From Roseivirga sp. 4D4 (lineage in GTDB: Bacteria > Bacteroidota > Bacteroidia > Cytophagales > Cyclobacteriaceae), in assembly GCF_001747095.1 (NCBI RefSeq), contig NZ_MDGP01000001.1, positions 107,001 through 171,000 of the forward strand: a stretch of DNA of 64,000 bases. The letters run 5' to 3'. Numbering within the stretch: the first letter of the stretch is position 1; every line of letters starts with the position of its first letter. Below, in pieces: positions 16,102 through 24,698 of the stretch. The notes beneath the pieces were generated by a model. The model did not search any database. It saw only the letters and a list, made by a program, of their open reading frames with translations, and was not told the origin of the DNA. Position numbers and translations under genes: made by a program.

Positions 16102-17115
16102 ATGAAAAAGACTTTACTAATACTTTTTGCAGCATGTTTTTTGGCTACTACACCAAACATGGCGAAGGCGCAAGGCCTTGATTTTGACAGTTTTCTCGAA
16201 GCAGGTATCGATGATGCCAGTTTACTTTTAGAGAGTTATTTGCAACCGGCCTTTGAAGGCTTTGGTTTTGGGATGAACAGTGGTTGGTATAATACTGCCA
16301 AGACTCATAAATTCTTGGGCTTTGACCTGACCGGAAGCATATCACTTGCTAGAGTGCCTGATAGTCGACAATTCTTTACGCTACCGACAGGGTTAACGAA
16401 TGTAAGCTTGACCAATCCATCGGATACACGGAGGTTACCTACCATCTTTGGTCCAAACTTAGGGGCTGATGACTTACCGGAGTTACGTTTTACAGATGAT
16501 AATGGCGAAGAGGTCATTAGGATATCAGCACCAACGGGTCTGGGTATAGACGAGGATATAGTACCTTTTAACGCAGTGCCTGTACCAATGGTACAACTTG
16601 GCTTAGGTCTTTTCAAAGGTACAGAGGTCAAGTTGAGATACATTCCAGAGCAAGATTTTGACGGAGATGGTGGTATTAAACTCTTCGGTATTGGCGTAAT
16701 GCATGATATCAAGCAATATCTGCCAGCCGAAAAGCTCTTGCCTTTTGATCTTTCATTGTTCTTAGGATATACGAACCTTGAGTCTTACGTCAATATTGAT
16801 GAAGATGCTGGGCAAACAGCAGAGTTTAATGCTAGTGCATGGACCGTTCAAGGAGTGATATCTAAGAAAATATTATTCTTCACCGCCTTTGCAGGACTTG
16901 GGTATTCGAATTATGATATTGACTTCAATATGTTGGGTAACTATACTACCGAGACAACCACTTTTACTGATCCGGTCAGTCTGACTTACAAAGACAATGG
17001 AATCAGAACAAATATTGGTGTGCGGGTCAAATTGCTTTTCTTAACAATAACAGGAGAGTATGCCTTACAAGAGTACAATACCTTGACTGCTGGTGTGGGT
17101 ATTAGTATTAGATAA
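16102..17115 (+). CDS. DUF6588-like outer-membrane beta-barrel protein
   Basis: This 337-residue protein has a cleavable signal peptide (MKKTLLILFAACFLATTPNMAKAQ, about 1-24). It continues with alternating hydrophobic and aromatic strands typical of a small outer-membrane barrel, ending on the strand ALQEYNTLTAGVGISIR. The sequence style (ESYLQPAFEGFGFGMNSGWYNTAKTH) fits the DUF6588 family common in Bacteroidota. It sits 18 bp downstream of a lipoprotein gene, likely in one transcript. No transport substrate or enzymatic activity can be inferred. Confidence 0.75.
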   Translation: MKKTLLILFAACFLATTPNMAKAQGLDFDSFLEAGIDDASLLLESYLQPAFEGFGFGMNSGWYNTAKTHKFLGFDLTGSISLARVPDSRQFFTLPTGLTNVSLTNPSDTRRLPTIFGPNLGADDLPELRFTDDNGEEVIRISAPTGLGIDEDIVPFNAVPVPMVQLGLGLFKGTEVKLRYIPEQDFDGDGGIKLFGIGVMHDIKQYLPAEKLLPFDLSLFLGYTNLESYVNIDEDAGQTAEFNASAWTVQGVISKKILFFTAFAGLGYSNYDIDFNMLGNYTTETTTFTDPVSLTYKDNGIRTNIGVRVKLLFLTITGEYALQEYNTLTAGVGISIR

Positions 17116-17135
17116 TAATCAAAACTAAAAAGCTA

Positions 17136-17227
17136 CGTCATTCTGAACCTGCCTACCGGCAAGGCAGGTTTATTTCAGAATCCAAAATACTGGATTGAAT
17201 AGATCCTGACTCAAGTTCAGGATGACG
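17136..17227. repeat. Dispersed palindromic repeat with nested CCTGCC/GGCAGG palindrome
   Basis: The outer arms CGTCATTCTGAA and TTCAGGATGACG enclose the element. An inner palindrome of about 23 bp (17147-17169, CCTGCCTACCGGCAAGGCAGG) interrupts its left part, and ATCCTGACTCAAGTTCAGGAT forms a second hairpin. It lies between convergent genes and belongs to the same family as the tracts at 41.4 and 42.3 kb. Confidence 0.75.
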
Positions 17228-17245
17228 TTTTCTTATTTTATCTAA

Positions 17246-18019
17246 CTAGTTTCCTTTAAAATCTGGTTTTCGTTTTTCAACAAAAGCATTCATGCCTTCC
17301 TTCTGATCATTTGCGGAGAAGAGCATGTAGAAGTTCTTTCGTTCAAAATGAAGTCCTTCTTCCAGATGAACCTCGTAAGATCTTTTGACTGATTCCTTAG
17401 CCATTTGAACCGCAATTGGAGACATGGCTGCGATCTCTTTGGCAAGCTTTATAGCCTCTTCTAGATAGAGCTCTATCGGAACGATTTTATTGATGAGGCC
17501 ATACCCCAGAGCTTCATCAGCTGAAATGAACTTGCCAGTTAGGACCAACTCCATGGCCTTGGCCTTTCCTAAAGCTTTCGTGAGTCGCTGAGTACCACCG
17601 GCTCCAGGCATTACGCCAATTTTTATCTCAGGCTGACCGAATTGTGCCGTTTCGGATGCCACTATCATATCACAGGTCATAGCAAGTTCACAGCCACCTC
17701 CCAAAGCAAAGCCTGAAACGGCAGCGATAATTGGTTTTCTGGTCTTATTGATTTGATCCCAAGTACTGAACTGATCAACTTTCCACATATCAATGGTGCC
17801 TTTGCCTGCCATTTGCTTGATATCGGCCCCTGCAGCAAATGCTCTTTCATTGCCCGTGATTATGATCACTCTTACATCATCGTCCTGATCGAGTTCTTTT
17901 AGCGTATCTCTAATTTCTCCCATTAACTGAAGGTTGAGCGCATTCAATTCTTTCGGACGATTCAACTGAATCAGGGCGATATGTTCTGCATATGCCTTAT
18001 CAACTTTTATAAATTCCAT
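17246..18019 (-). CDS. Enoyl-CoA hydratase/isomerase family protein
   Basis: This 257-residue crotonase-fold protein has the oxyanion-hole loops AFAAGADIKQM and GFALGGGCELAMTCDM. The catalytic glutamates are E111 and E131, spaced 20 residues as in true hydratases. It should hydrate trans-2-enoyl-CoA to 3-hydroxyacyl-CoA in fatty-acid or amino-acid degradation. No other beta-oxidation gene adjoins it, so the physiological pathway is open. It converges on the DUF6588 gene with a dispersed repeat between them. Confidence 0.92.
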   Translation of the reverse strand: MEFIKVDKAYAEHIALIQLNRPKELNALNLQLMGEIRDTLKELDQDDDVRVIIITGNERAFAAGADIKQMAGKGTIDMWKVDQFSTWDQINKTRKPIIAAVSGFALGGGCELAMTCDMIVASETAQFGQPEIKIGVMPGAGGTQRLTKALGKAKAMELVLTGKFISADEALGYGLINKIVPIELYLEEAIKLAKEIAAMSPIAVQMAKESVKRSYEVHLEEGLHFERKNFYMLFSANDQKEGMNAFVEKRKPDFKGN

Positions 18020-18086
18020 AGGTATGATTAAGCTAATTGATTGTTTTTGCTATTCTCATGCTAATTTAAGAGTCTAATGGAGATCA

Positions 18087-18581
18087 ATGAGTAAAGTGAA
18101 AGTCTTATTTGTATGTTTGGGCAATATATGTCGTTCGCCTTTGGCCGAAGGTATATTCAGGCAAAGGGTCATAGAACAAGGTTTGTCCGATCATTTTGAT
18201 ATGGATTCTTGCGGCACTGCTGCTTATCATATTGGAAAAGGCCCTGACACCCGATCGATGGCCAATGCTGAAAAGAATGGTGTTATATACGATCATTCAG
18301 CGAGACAATTTGATGTTCAGGATTTCTATGACTTTGATATCATCCTGCCAATGGACGATTCTAATTTTGAAGACGTCATCAGTTTAAGGCCGCCTGATGC
18401 CAAGGCCAAGGTTATGAAAATGAGACATTTTGATCCTGTCGACAGAGAAAGTGATGTGCCCGATCCTTACTACGGAGGAGAAAAAGGTTTTCAGGAAGTT
18501 TTTGAAATTCTGGACCGATCGATTGATGGACTTTTGGAAGAATTAATAATTAATAATGTAACCTTCCTATCAGCCATGTAG
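18087..18581 (+). CDS. Low-molecular-weight protein tyrosine phosphatase
   Basis: This 164-residue phosphatase has the P-loop CLGNICRS at 10-17 (nucleophile C10, R16) and the general-acid loop DPYYG at 126-130 (D126). It dephosphorylates phosphotyrosine or small phosphoesters in the cytoplasm. The 67-bp gap from the hydratase start makes it divergent from that gene. Its stop is five bases from a CCCAATA heptanucleotide satellite, and the last residues (INNVTFLSAM) extend slightly beyond the usual fold. Confidence 0.93.
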   Translation: MSKVKVLFVCLGNICRSPLAEGIFRQRVIEQGLSDHFDMDSCGTAAYHIGKGPDTRSMANAEKNGVIYDHSARQFDVQDFYDFDIILPMDDSNFEDVISLRPPDAKAKVMKMRHFDPVDRESDVPDPYYGGEKGFQEVFEILDRSIDGLLEELIINNVTFLSAM

Positions 18582-18586
18582 TATTT

Positions 18587-18679
18587 CCCAATACCCAATA
18601 CCCAATACCCAATACCCAATACCCAATACCCAATCACCCAATACCCAATACCCAATACCCAATACCCAATACCCAATCA
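18587..18679. repeat. Heptanucleotide satellite (CCCAATA)n between convergent genes
   Basis: Six perfect CCCAATA units are followed by one CCCAATCA octamer (18629-18636). Five more units and a second octamer (18672-18679) follow, so the array has two blocks of the same design. The final octamer contains the lysC stop codon (TGA on the minus strand). The array fills the whole space between the phosphatase and lysC genes. Confidence 0.95.
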
Positions 18680-19936
18680 CCCCCGATAAACCATTTGAAA
18701 GTTATTTCTTGAGCGCTGTTCAATAATGATCTGCTTGCCCTGCATATGCTCGTTAATCGCATCTTGGTCGTAGTTTTTGATGGTAATGATCTCTAATCCC
18801 TCATTATAATAGATTAGAAACTCATCCATCAAAGCTGTTCTCAATTGCTCCCTCTTTTTTGGATTGTCATCCATACAAATAGTGAAAGAGATAGCAGAGT
18901 TTTGCATCAGGTTGATAGTAAGATTGAGTCTTTTTATATGCTCAAATATCAAGTGAATGTGATGCTCATTAATAAAGGAGAAGTCACTGATCTTAAAAGA
19001 GATAACCGTCTGCTTATCCTTATGAATGATGGCAGGGGCAAGGTTTGGTATGATGGTCTCTTCAATAGTCGTTCCTTGGCTTTCTGGCGACTGAAACGAA
19101 CGGACATACAATGGTATTCCCTTCTGAGCCAGCGGTTTAATTGTCTTTGGGTGAATAACAGAGGCACCATAGTAGGTCATTTCGGCAGCTTCTTTATAAG
19201 GTAGCTTTTCGTAAAGGCTTGTCTTCTCAAACTTCTTTGGATCGGCATTTAATACTCCGGGTACGTCCTTCCAGATGGTTACAGATTCAGCACTGACTGA
19301 GGTAGCAAAAATCGCTGCACTGAAGTCACTGCCTTCTCTACCAAGTGTAGTGGTCTTAAAATCTGAGTTACTCCCAATAAAGCCCTGGGTCAATACAAGC
19401 CCCTCTTCTATAGATCGATTCACCTGAGCTTTGATCATGGCTTGAGAAGCACCCCAATCCACCTTAGCTTGTCGATGCAACCCATCAGTTTTAACGACTT
19501 TTCTAGCATCCAACCAGGCAGTGTCAATTCCCTGATTATTTAAAAAGGCTGCGATGATTTTTGTAGAAAGTATTTCGCCTAACGAAACTGTCTGATCATA
19601 CATGTAATCGTAGCCCATGCTAGAGCTAAATTCATTCAGGCCATTTTCCAACTGCTCGAAAATATCAGAAAGGTCCTTTTTCAACACCTCGTTAGACGAA
19701 ATGCCTAGATCGTTAATGATGGTTTGGTGAAAATCTTTGATTTCGGAGAGTGCTGTATCCACTTCTCTTTCCTCCATTGTGAGGCTTAGGAGTTGCTCAA
19801 AGGCATTCGTCATTTTGCCCATTGCAGAGACAACAACGATTAATTCTTCAGCTTTGTGAGCCTTTATAATCTCACACATGTTTCTGACAGAATCGGCATC
19901 TTTTACAGATGCGCCACCAAACTTAAATACTTTCAA
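18677..19936 (-). CDS. lysC: Aspartate kinase, monofunctional
   Basis: This 419-residue protein has an amino-acid kinase domain with KFGGASVKDADS at 5-16 and the conserved TTLGREGSDFSAA loop near 195-207. Paired ACT-like regulatory domains follow from about 300. It phosphorylates aspartate, the first step toward lysine, methionine and threonine, and the ACT region implies feedback inhibition. It lacks a homoserine dehydrogenase domain. Its stop codon lies in the last unit of a heptanucleotide satellite, so slippage or loss of the stop could extend the C-terminus. It is divergent from fbp, with 73 bp between starts. Confidence 0.94.
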   Translation of the reverse strand: MKVFKFGGASVKDADSVRNMCEIIKAHKAEELIVVVSAMGKMTNAFEQLLSLTMEEREVDTALSEIKDFHQTIINDLGISSNEVLKKDLSDIFEQLENGLNEFSSSMGYDYMYDQTVSLGEILSTKIIAAFLNNQGIDTAWLDARKVVKTDGLHRQAKVDWGASQAMIKAQVNRSIEEGLVLTQGFIGSNSDFKTTTLGREGSDFSAAIFATSVSAESVTIWKDVPGVLNADPKKFEKTSLYEKLPYKEAAEMTYYGASVIHPKTIKPLAQKGIPLYVRSFQSPESQGTTIEETIIPNLAPAIIHKDKQTVISFKISDFSFINEHHIHLIFEHIKRLNLTINLMQNSAISFTICMDDNPKKREQLRTALMDEFLIYYNEGLEIITIKNYDQDAINEHMQGKQIIIEQRSRNNFQMVYRG

Positions 19937-20009
19937 GGGACGTGTCTAAATTTTACTAATTTCGCTGCAAGTTATTAACGAATTCCGATAAAAAAATTAT
20001 CACGTACCT

Positions 20010-21005
20010 ATGGGAAAGGCGGAGAATTCGAGAATTGCGTTGCCGGTGGGCTCGAACCTCGATAGATTTATTATGCGTAATCAGGAGGACTTTCCATTTG
20101 CCAGTGGAGAGTTGTCTCAGCTAATCAGAGACTTAGCTTACGCGGGTAAAGTAGTTAACCGCGAAATCAATCGCGCAGGTTTGGCCGACATTACGGGCTC
20201 CTATGGCGCAGAAAATGTACAGGGTGAAGCACAACAAAATCTGGATGTTGCAGCTGATATTCGTTTTACGAGAGCGCTTAAGAAGGGCGGAGAAGTAGCG
20301 GCCATCATTTCTGAAGAAGTCGAGGAGGTTATTGACCTTAATAACCCAAGAGCAAAGTATATCGTGGCCATAGATCCGTTGGATGGCTCTTCAAACATTG
20401 ATGTGAACGTCTCTGTAGGAACTATCTTTTCTATTTATAGGAGAGTATCACCAATGGGAAGCCCGGTGATCAAGGAAGATGTATTGCAGAAAGGCAAAGA
20501 TCAGGTAGCCGCGGGTTATATCCTTTATGGCTCTTCAACCATGTTTGTCTATACCACAGGTAAGGGAGTAAACGGCTTTACTTACGAGCCATCTCTTGGA
20601 GAGTATATACTTTCTCACCAGAACATGAAAATTCCTAAGACAGGCTCGATTTATTCCGTAAACGAAGGTGCATCGGGCTCTTTTCCAAATGAGGTCAAGG
20701 ATTACATTGCAGCGTGTAAAGAGAGAGGGTATTCAGCTCGCTATATTGGTTCTTTGGTGGCTGATTTTCATCGAAACGTCTTGAAAGGAGGGATTTACAT
20801 CTATCCGTCTACCGAAAAAGCTCCAAATGGTAAATTAAGGTTGATGTATGAGTGCAATGCGCTCGCATTTATTGCTGAGGAAGCTGGAGGCAAAGCCACT
20901 GATGGAGCCAATCGCATCATGGAAATTGAGCCGACTTCTCTGCATCAAAGAGTGCCATTTTTTGTAGGGAGCAAAGAAATGGTAAAAGAGGCTTCTACCC
21001 TCTAA
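20010..21005 (+). CDS. fbp: Class I fructose-1,6-bisphosphatase
   Basis: This 331-residue enzyme has the metal-binding signature [10 protein letters not shown] at 122-131, the upstream ISEEVEE acidic cluster and the sugar-phosphate site [21 protein letters not shown] near the C-terminus. It removes the C1 phosphate of fructose 1,6-bisphosphate and is the committed gluconeogenic step, here together with gap in the same window. The ATG at 20010 follows a 73-bp divergent region shared with lysC. The stop overlaps the end of the convergent 106-residue gene by four bases. Confidence 0.96.
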   Translation: MGKAENSRIALPVGSNLDRFIMRNQEDFPFASGELSQLIRDLAYAGKVVNREINRAGLADITGSYGAENVQGEAQQNLDVAADIRFTRALKKGGEVAAIISEEVEEVIDLNNPRAKYIVAIDPLDGSSNIDVNVSVGTIFSIYRRVSPMGSPVIKEDVLQKGKDQVAAGYILYGSSTMFVYTTGKGVNGFTYEPSLGEYILSHQNMKIPKTGSIYSVNEGASGSFPNEVKDYIAACKERGYSARYIGSLVADFHRNVLKGGIYIYPSTEKAPNGKLRLMYECNALAFIAEEAGGKATDGANRIMEIEPTSLHQRVPFFVGSKEMVKEASTL

Positions 21006-21322
21006 GAAGAGTACTTCTTCCGAGTCTCTACCTTTTGAAGCTGTCGATCCAGAATCATTTTGGTAACAACAGAGGCAGGGTTATCATTTGATAAGGCCAG
21101 AGCTTCCTTGAGTTTCTCTTCAGAAACATCGATCCGGTAAAGAATATTGATGAGCCTGTTGAAATCTTTTGCCATCAGGTCTTCTACTACTCGCATAATC
21201 ATGAGGAAAGCCTGGTCATAAGCAATGTCCTTTCTTTCTTCGAGCTTGAGATAAGACTTATCCAGCTGAAAGTCCTTCTCGAATAGCACAAGGCTGCTGA
21301 TTAAGTCACTTTGCTGGCTCAT
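21002..21322 (-). CDS. Small conserved helical protein of unknown function
   Basis: This 106-residue, mostly helical, charged protein has no membrane segment and no named motif. It reads like the small conserved proteins often found beside DUF5606 in Bacteroidota. It is the last gene of a five-gene minus-strand run (YezG-like, SMI1-like, engB, DUF5606, this gene) and lies 15 bp after the DUF5606 stop. Its end overlaps fbp by four bases. The ordered spacing supports a real gene; function is unknown. Confidence 0.75.
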   Translation of the reverse strand: MSQQSDLISSLVLFEKDFQLDKSYLKLEERKDIAYDQAFLMIMRVVEDLMAKDFNRLINILYRIDVSEEKLKEALALSNDNPASVVTKMILDRQLQKVETRKKYSS

Positions 21323-21337
21323 TACTATACTTTCGGT

Positions 21338-21769
21338 TTATTCCTCTGAAGCTTCGTCTTCTGTCGTGGCAGTTTCCTGAAAAGACTCAGGTGCAATCTT
21401 AGATAATAGGTTGTACCAAGTCACTAGTTTCTTGATATCAGATACATAGACTCTATCTTCATCGTAATCCGGAAGCACATGCTTTAGGAATGACTTTAGT
21501 TCATCACCATCTGAGTTCTTATCCAACCCAGTATCGCCATCAAATTCTGAATGAATTTTTTGCATCACCTCATTCAGGGGCGTGGCTCCTTCAGTAGTGT
21601 GGGTGTAAATAGAAATTTCACTAAGTATTGATACCTGAGCATCGGCACCTACTACGAGTTTTGACTTTTTCTCATCAAGAGATTCCAGAATGACACCGTT
21701 TTTAGTAGGTCTTAAAACTCTAAATAATCCGCCTTTGCCTGATACGGATGCTATTTCTTCAAACTTCAT
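21338..21769 (-). CDS. DUF5606 domain-containing protein
   Basis: This 143-residue protein matches the DUF5606 layout. An N-terminal small barrel (ASVSGKGGLFRVLRPTKNGV) resembles an RNA-binding or SH3-like fold, and a helical C-terminal segment follows (ELKSFLKHVLPDYDEDRVYV, DIKKLVTWYNLL). The tail is acidic. The family is nearly restricted to Bacteroidota and has no assigned function; linkage to the ribosome GTPase engB 63 bp upstream hints at a translation-related role, which is inference only. Confidence 0.82.
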   Translation of the reverse strand: MKFEEIASVSGKGGLFRVLRPTKNGVILESLDEKKSKLVVGADAQVSILSEISIYTHTTEGATPLNEVMQKIHSEFDGDTGLDKNSDGDELKSFLKHVLPDYDEDRVYVSDIKKLVTWYNLLSKIAPESFQETATTEDEASEE

Positions 21770-21832
21770 AAATGCTTTGGTTCAATATTGCTTCAAAGTA
21801 AATCTAAGCTGATGCCTAAATCAAAGAAAAAC

Positions 21833-22423
21833 TCAACTTTCGAGAATATGCTCTATATATTCAGACAACTCAGGTTTACCGAGTCCTGTTTCGGATGATG
21901 TCAAGAAAATCATAGGAAGATCTTCCCAGGTTTGTCTGAGTACCTTCTTAAACTTGGCAATGGCCTGATTTCCTTTATTGATAGATTGCTTGTCTGCCTT
22001 GGTAAATACAAGTGCCAAAGGAATACCATTCTCGCCTAGCCATTGAATGAATTCAAGGTCTATCTTTTGTGGATCGAGTCGTGAATCGATCAGCACAAAT
22101 ACGATTTGAAGATTTTCACGATTGATCAGGTAGTCTTGGATCATCTGGCCCCATGCCGCTCGATTCTTCTTACTTGTTTTGGCATAACCATAACCCGGCA
22201 AGTCGACCAAATACCAGCTTTCGTCAATCAAGAAGTGATTAATCAATTGAGTCTTTCCTGGTTTTCCGGAAGTCTTGGCCAAACCCTTTCGTGCTGCCAT
22301 CATATTGATAAGTGAGGACTTGCCTACATTCGATCGACCAATAAATGCAAATTCCGGTTTGTCGGGTTTTGGGCATTTACGATAGTCAGTATTGCTGATT
22401 ACAAATTGGGCCTGATCGAACAT
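21833..22423 (-). CDS. engB: Ribosome biogenesis GTP-binding protein EngB (YihA/YsxC)
   Basis: This 196-residue P-loop GTPase has G1 GRSNVGKSS at 29-37, a G2/G3 region with DLPGYGYAK, and G4 FTKADK. It assists assembly of the large ribosomal subunit in the cytoplasm and is usually essential. It follows the SMI1-like gene by 16 bp, which places an essential gene downstream of two immunity-like genes in one probable transcript. Length and motifs are standard. Confidence 0.95.
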   Translation of the reverse strand: MFDQAQFVISNTDYRKCPKPDKPEFAFIGRSNVGKSSLINMMAARKGLAKTSGKPGKTQLINHFLIDESWYLVDLPGYGYAKTSKKNRAAWGQMIQDYLINRENLQIVFVLIDSRLDPQKIDLEFIQWLGENGIPLALVFTKADKQSINKGNQAIAKFKKVLRQTWEDLPMIFLTSSETGLGKPELSEYIEHILES

Positions 22424-22439
22424 GCTGCAAAGGTAGCAC

Positions 22440-23051
22440 TTAGCCGAGAACTATTTCTCTCAAATCTTCTATCAAATGGCTTTGTGGTCTTAAACCGAAA
22501 CTAAAAATCCCTGGTTCTTCTTCAACAATAGAGTTGTCTACATTACCTACCAAAACTTCGTTGGAGATCAATTCGAAAAATGAGGTCAGATCTCGCGCGA
22601 CAACAAACTTTTCATATTGATCTCTTCCGAAATTAATCACTTGGCCTATTTGCCCCTTTTCTGCTGGATCAAAATCGATACCTATGTGGTTACCGGCAAA
22701 GTCTGAGAATAAAGGAATCCATTTTGGGTTAGTGTAGCCGACTTGAATAGCGTCTTGAGGATAAGAGCTTCCGAGGCTATCATTTTTGTATTGTTTCCAG
22801 TCGTTCAGAGTTTGAGCAATCTCTGTCAATGACAGAAACTTAAAGCCAAGGAAAACACCCTCTGTTGCGTTTTTGGTGCTACCATTATTCAAAGTGTAGA
22901 GGTCAAAAAAATCCTGAGACAACTCAAAACCTAAAGACTCTTGAAATTTGGTTAACTGGACTTTAGAAGCTCCTTCTATTAAAGAGTTATAAAGTGGTGG
23001 AAAGCGTTCCTCAAGCCATCTGGTATAAATTGACCAATACTCAATTAACAT
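22440..23051 (-). CDS. SMI1/KNR4-family protein (immunity-protein-like)
   Basis: This 203-residue protein has the SMI1/KNR4 layout. An N-terminal helix-rich start precedes LGFELSQDFFDLYTLNNGS, followed by GFKFLSLTEI, then KWIPLFSDFAGNHIGIDFDP and a C-terminal helix. In bacteria this superfamily often neutralises contact-dependent or secreted toxins. No toxin gene is nearby, so this is an orphan immunity candidate or a member with another role. It is 17 bp downstream of a YezG-like gene and 16 bp upstream of engB, in one direction. Confidence 0.82.
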   Translation of the reverse strand: MLIEYWSIYTRWLEERFPPLYNSLIEGASKVQLTKFQESLGFELSQDFFDLYTLNNGSTKNATEGVFLGFKFLSLTEIAQTLNDWKQYKNDSLGSSYPQDAIQVGYTNPKWIPLFSDFAGNHIGIDFDPAEKGQIGQVINFGRDQYEKFVVARDLTSFFELISNEVLVGNVDNSIVEEEPGIFSFGLRPQSHLIEDLREIVLG

Positions 23052-23068
23052 GGACCTTAAGTTTGATT

Positions 23069-23374
23069 TTAAAGTTGATCATCATATTGAAACTCAATTT
23101 CGAATTTCTTATTCGGATAAAGTTTGAAGAATGCCTTGTTCCATTCTGACTTGTTTCCATGACCAACAGTTAAGTTGTAGAGGGCATGAATGGAGTCGGA
23201 GTTGATTCTGAATTTATCGGGCATCAAATATTCTATTCCATCATTTTCAAGATAGGCTCTGTAACCTGCCATATTTGGCTGTCTTTCTAACTCAATCATT
23301 GCAAATTTATAAGTCTTATTGGCAGGGATGGCTTCTTGCAAAGCCATCCCGAAGTGTTCAAAAATTTCTTCCAT
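23069..23374 (-). CDS. YezG/DUF600-like immunity-type protein
   Basis: This 101-residue protein has a C-terminal segment, WNKAFFKLYPNKKFEIEFQY, that matches the end of YezG/DUF600-type immunity proteins, where a tryptophan-rich strand precedes a KF-x-IE-x-x-YD motif. The N-terminal EIFEHFGMALQEAIPAN helix also fits. YezG neutralises the YeeF LXG toxin in Bacillus; no LXG or other toxin is seen here. It leads the five-gene run toward engB. The assignment rests on short motifs, so treat it as probable rather than sure. Confidence 0.55.
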   Translation of the reverse strand: MEEIFEHFGMALQEAIPANKTYKFAMIELERQPNMAGYRAYLENDGIEYLMPDKFRINSDSIHALYNLTVGHGNKSEWNKAFFKLYPNKKFEIEFQYDDQL

Positions 23375-23386
23375 GCTTAAAATTCA

Positions 23387-23416
23387 TTTATAGTCAATTT
23401 TTTTAGTATACCTTTG
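23387..23416 (+). promoter_or_regulatory. Probable Bacteroidota promoter of the FKBP gene
   Basis: TACCTTTG at 23409-23416 fits the -7 consensus TAnnTTTG. TTTA at 23387-23390 is a one-mismatch -33 box with an 18-nt spacer. The ATG at 23452 follows about 30 nt after the predicted start. Confidence 0.5.
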
Positions 23417-23451
23417 CCACCCTTAAAAAAGCATTTATAATTAAAATCAAT

Positions 23452-23880
23452 ATGCAAGTAGCAAAAAAAGGGGACCAGGTAAAGGTTCACTACACAGGAA
23501 AATTAACTGATGGGACCATTTTTGATTCATCAGAAGGAAGAGCTCCTTTGGAGTTTGAAGTAGGTGCAGGTATGATGATCAAGGGCTTCGATGCAGCCGT
23601 AGATGGTATGGCCATTGGGGCAAAGGTTACGGCTGAGATTCCAGCTGCTGAAGCATACGGAGAGGCAAGAGAAGATATGATTATAGATGTGCCAAGAGCA
23701 AATCTTCCCGAAGACCTTAACCCAGAAGTAGGTCAACAATTGGCTATGAGCCAGCCAAATGGTCAGCAAGTACCAGTAAAGGTTAAAGAAGTGAGAGATG
23801 ATGTTGTAGTTATCGATGCTAACCACGACTTGGCAGGAAAAGACCTGATCTTCGATATCGAACTTGTCGAAATAGGGTAA
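23452..23880 (+). CDS. FKBP-type peptidyl-prolyl isomerase, SlyD-like
   Basis: This 142-residue protein has a split FKBP domain. DQVKVHYTGKLTDGTIFDSS opens it, with an insert-in-flap chaperone domain at about 65-120 and closing strands LIFDIELVEIG. It lacks the histidine-rich metal-binding tail of E. coli SlyD. It catalyses proline cis-trans isomerisation and holds unfolded chains, probably in the cytoplasm since there is no signal peptide. It has its own promoter and terminator. Confidence 0.92.
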   Translation: MQVAKKGDQVKVHYTGKLTDGTIFDSSEGRAPLEFEVGAGMMIKGFDAAVDGMAIGAKVTAEIPAAEAYGEAREDMIIDVPRANLPEDLNPEVGQQLAMSQPNGQQVPVKVKEVRDDVVVIDANHDLAGKDLIFDIELVEIG

Positions 23881-23906
23881 ACTCGTACCTAAAGAAATTT
23901 AAGATG

Positions 23907-23930
23907 AACCCCGACTTGTCGGGGTTTTTT
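23907..23930 (+). terminator. Intrinsic terminator after the FKBP gene
   Basis: A 9-bp stem, AACCCCGAC / GTCGGGGTT (23907-23915, 23918-23926), with a two-base loop runs into six T residues. The GC core resembles the terminators at 30947 and 32249. Confidence 0.9.
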
Positions 23931-23951
23931 ATTGCCGTTTTCGGTTAAAGA

Positions 23952-24527
23952 TTAGTTGATAAAAAGTTCCTCTTTATACTTTTCTTTAAATTCATTGGCT
24001 TTTCTCTTCAGGTCTTCTATTCTGAACAAAACAGTACGAAGGTGTTTGACAGTGTATTTTGCACGTGTGTATTCTGACATGTCTGGATCGGCCTTCAGCA
24101 TAAACTCTGTGTGTAAATCAAAGACACTAGTCAGCCTGTCATATTCAATGTATACCTCTGCAATATCTAAGAAAAGGCTTCTCGTGAACTTCGCTGTAAT
24201 ACCGCTTTCTTTACTTGATTGCCATGCAAGAGATGACATTTCGGGACGGCCAATACCAAAATTGAAGTTGGCCTTTTTGCCGCTTTCGTACATTTCAATA
24301 GCATAGTTTAGAGAATCAAAGGCTTGCTGATTAGTGTTAGGACCTCTCTCTAATATATTTAGGAAATAGTCGATTTCCATTGAAATGTCCGAGAGTGCTT
24401 TACCTATTCTCTTTTGATCTTTCCTTTGTTCCTTCCAAGAGTCTAATGTGAGTGCGAGTAGTACGGCAAAAACGATGGAGAAAATTTCCAGACTCAAAGT
24501 TTTAAGAGATACGTTCCTTTTTTTCAT
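23952..24527 (-). CDS. Membrane-anchored protein of unknown function
   Basis: This 191-residue protein has one N-terminal membrane helix (SLEIFSIVFAVLLALTLDSW, about 12-31). The rest is helical, charged and probably on one side of the membrane. The opening EIxSIVFAVLLALxLxxWxExR is a recurring start in marine Bacteroidota and proteobacterial proteins of unknown role. It stands alone between the FKBP gene and menG. No catalytic motif is seen. Confidence 0.72.
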   Translation of the reverse strand: MKKRNVSLKTLSLEIFSIVFAVLLALTLDSWKEQRKDQKRIGKALSDISMEIDYFLNILERGPNTNQQAFDSLNYAIEMYESGKKANFNFGIGRPEMSSLAWQSSKESGITAKFTRSLFLDIAEVYIEYDRLTSVFDLHTEFMLKADPDMSEYTRAKYTVKHLRTVLFRIEDLKRKANEFKEKYKEELFIN

Positions 24528-24698
24528 AATGGAGATGGGTAGTTAAACGGAGCTTTCCGAGTGGCCTATTGTGAATTTAGTAAGATTTGATCGAGCTATT
24601 GAAAATGTTGTGTCTTGTTGAGTGGATATTACCTTTTTTTAACAATTTCAGTAATCACCCTGTTTCCTTCGTATTATTGCACCCAGATTGAATAAGCG

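Noticed and set aside
18491..18676. Minus-strand frame rich in GYWVLGI repeats
   Set aside because: It is only the translation of the CCCAATA satellite and overlaps the phosphatase gene.
18587..18679. Possible CRISPR array
   Set aside because: Units are 7 bp without spacers or cas genes; it is a satellite.
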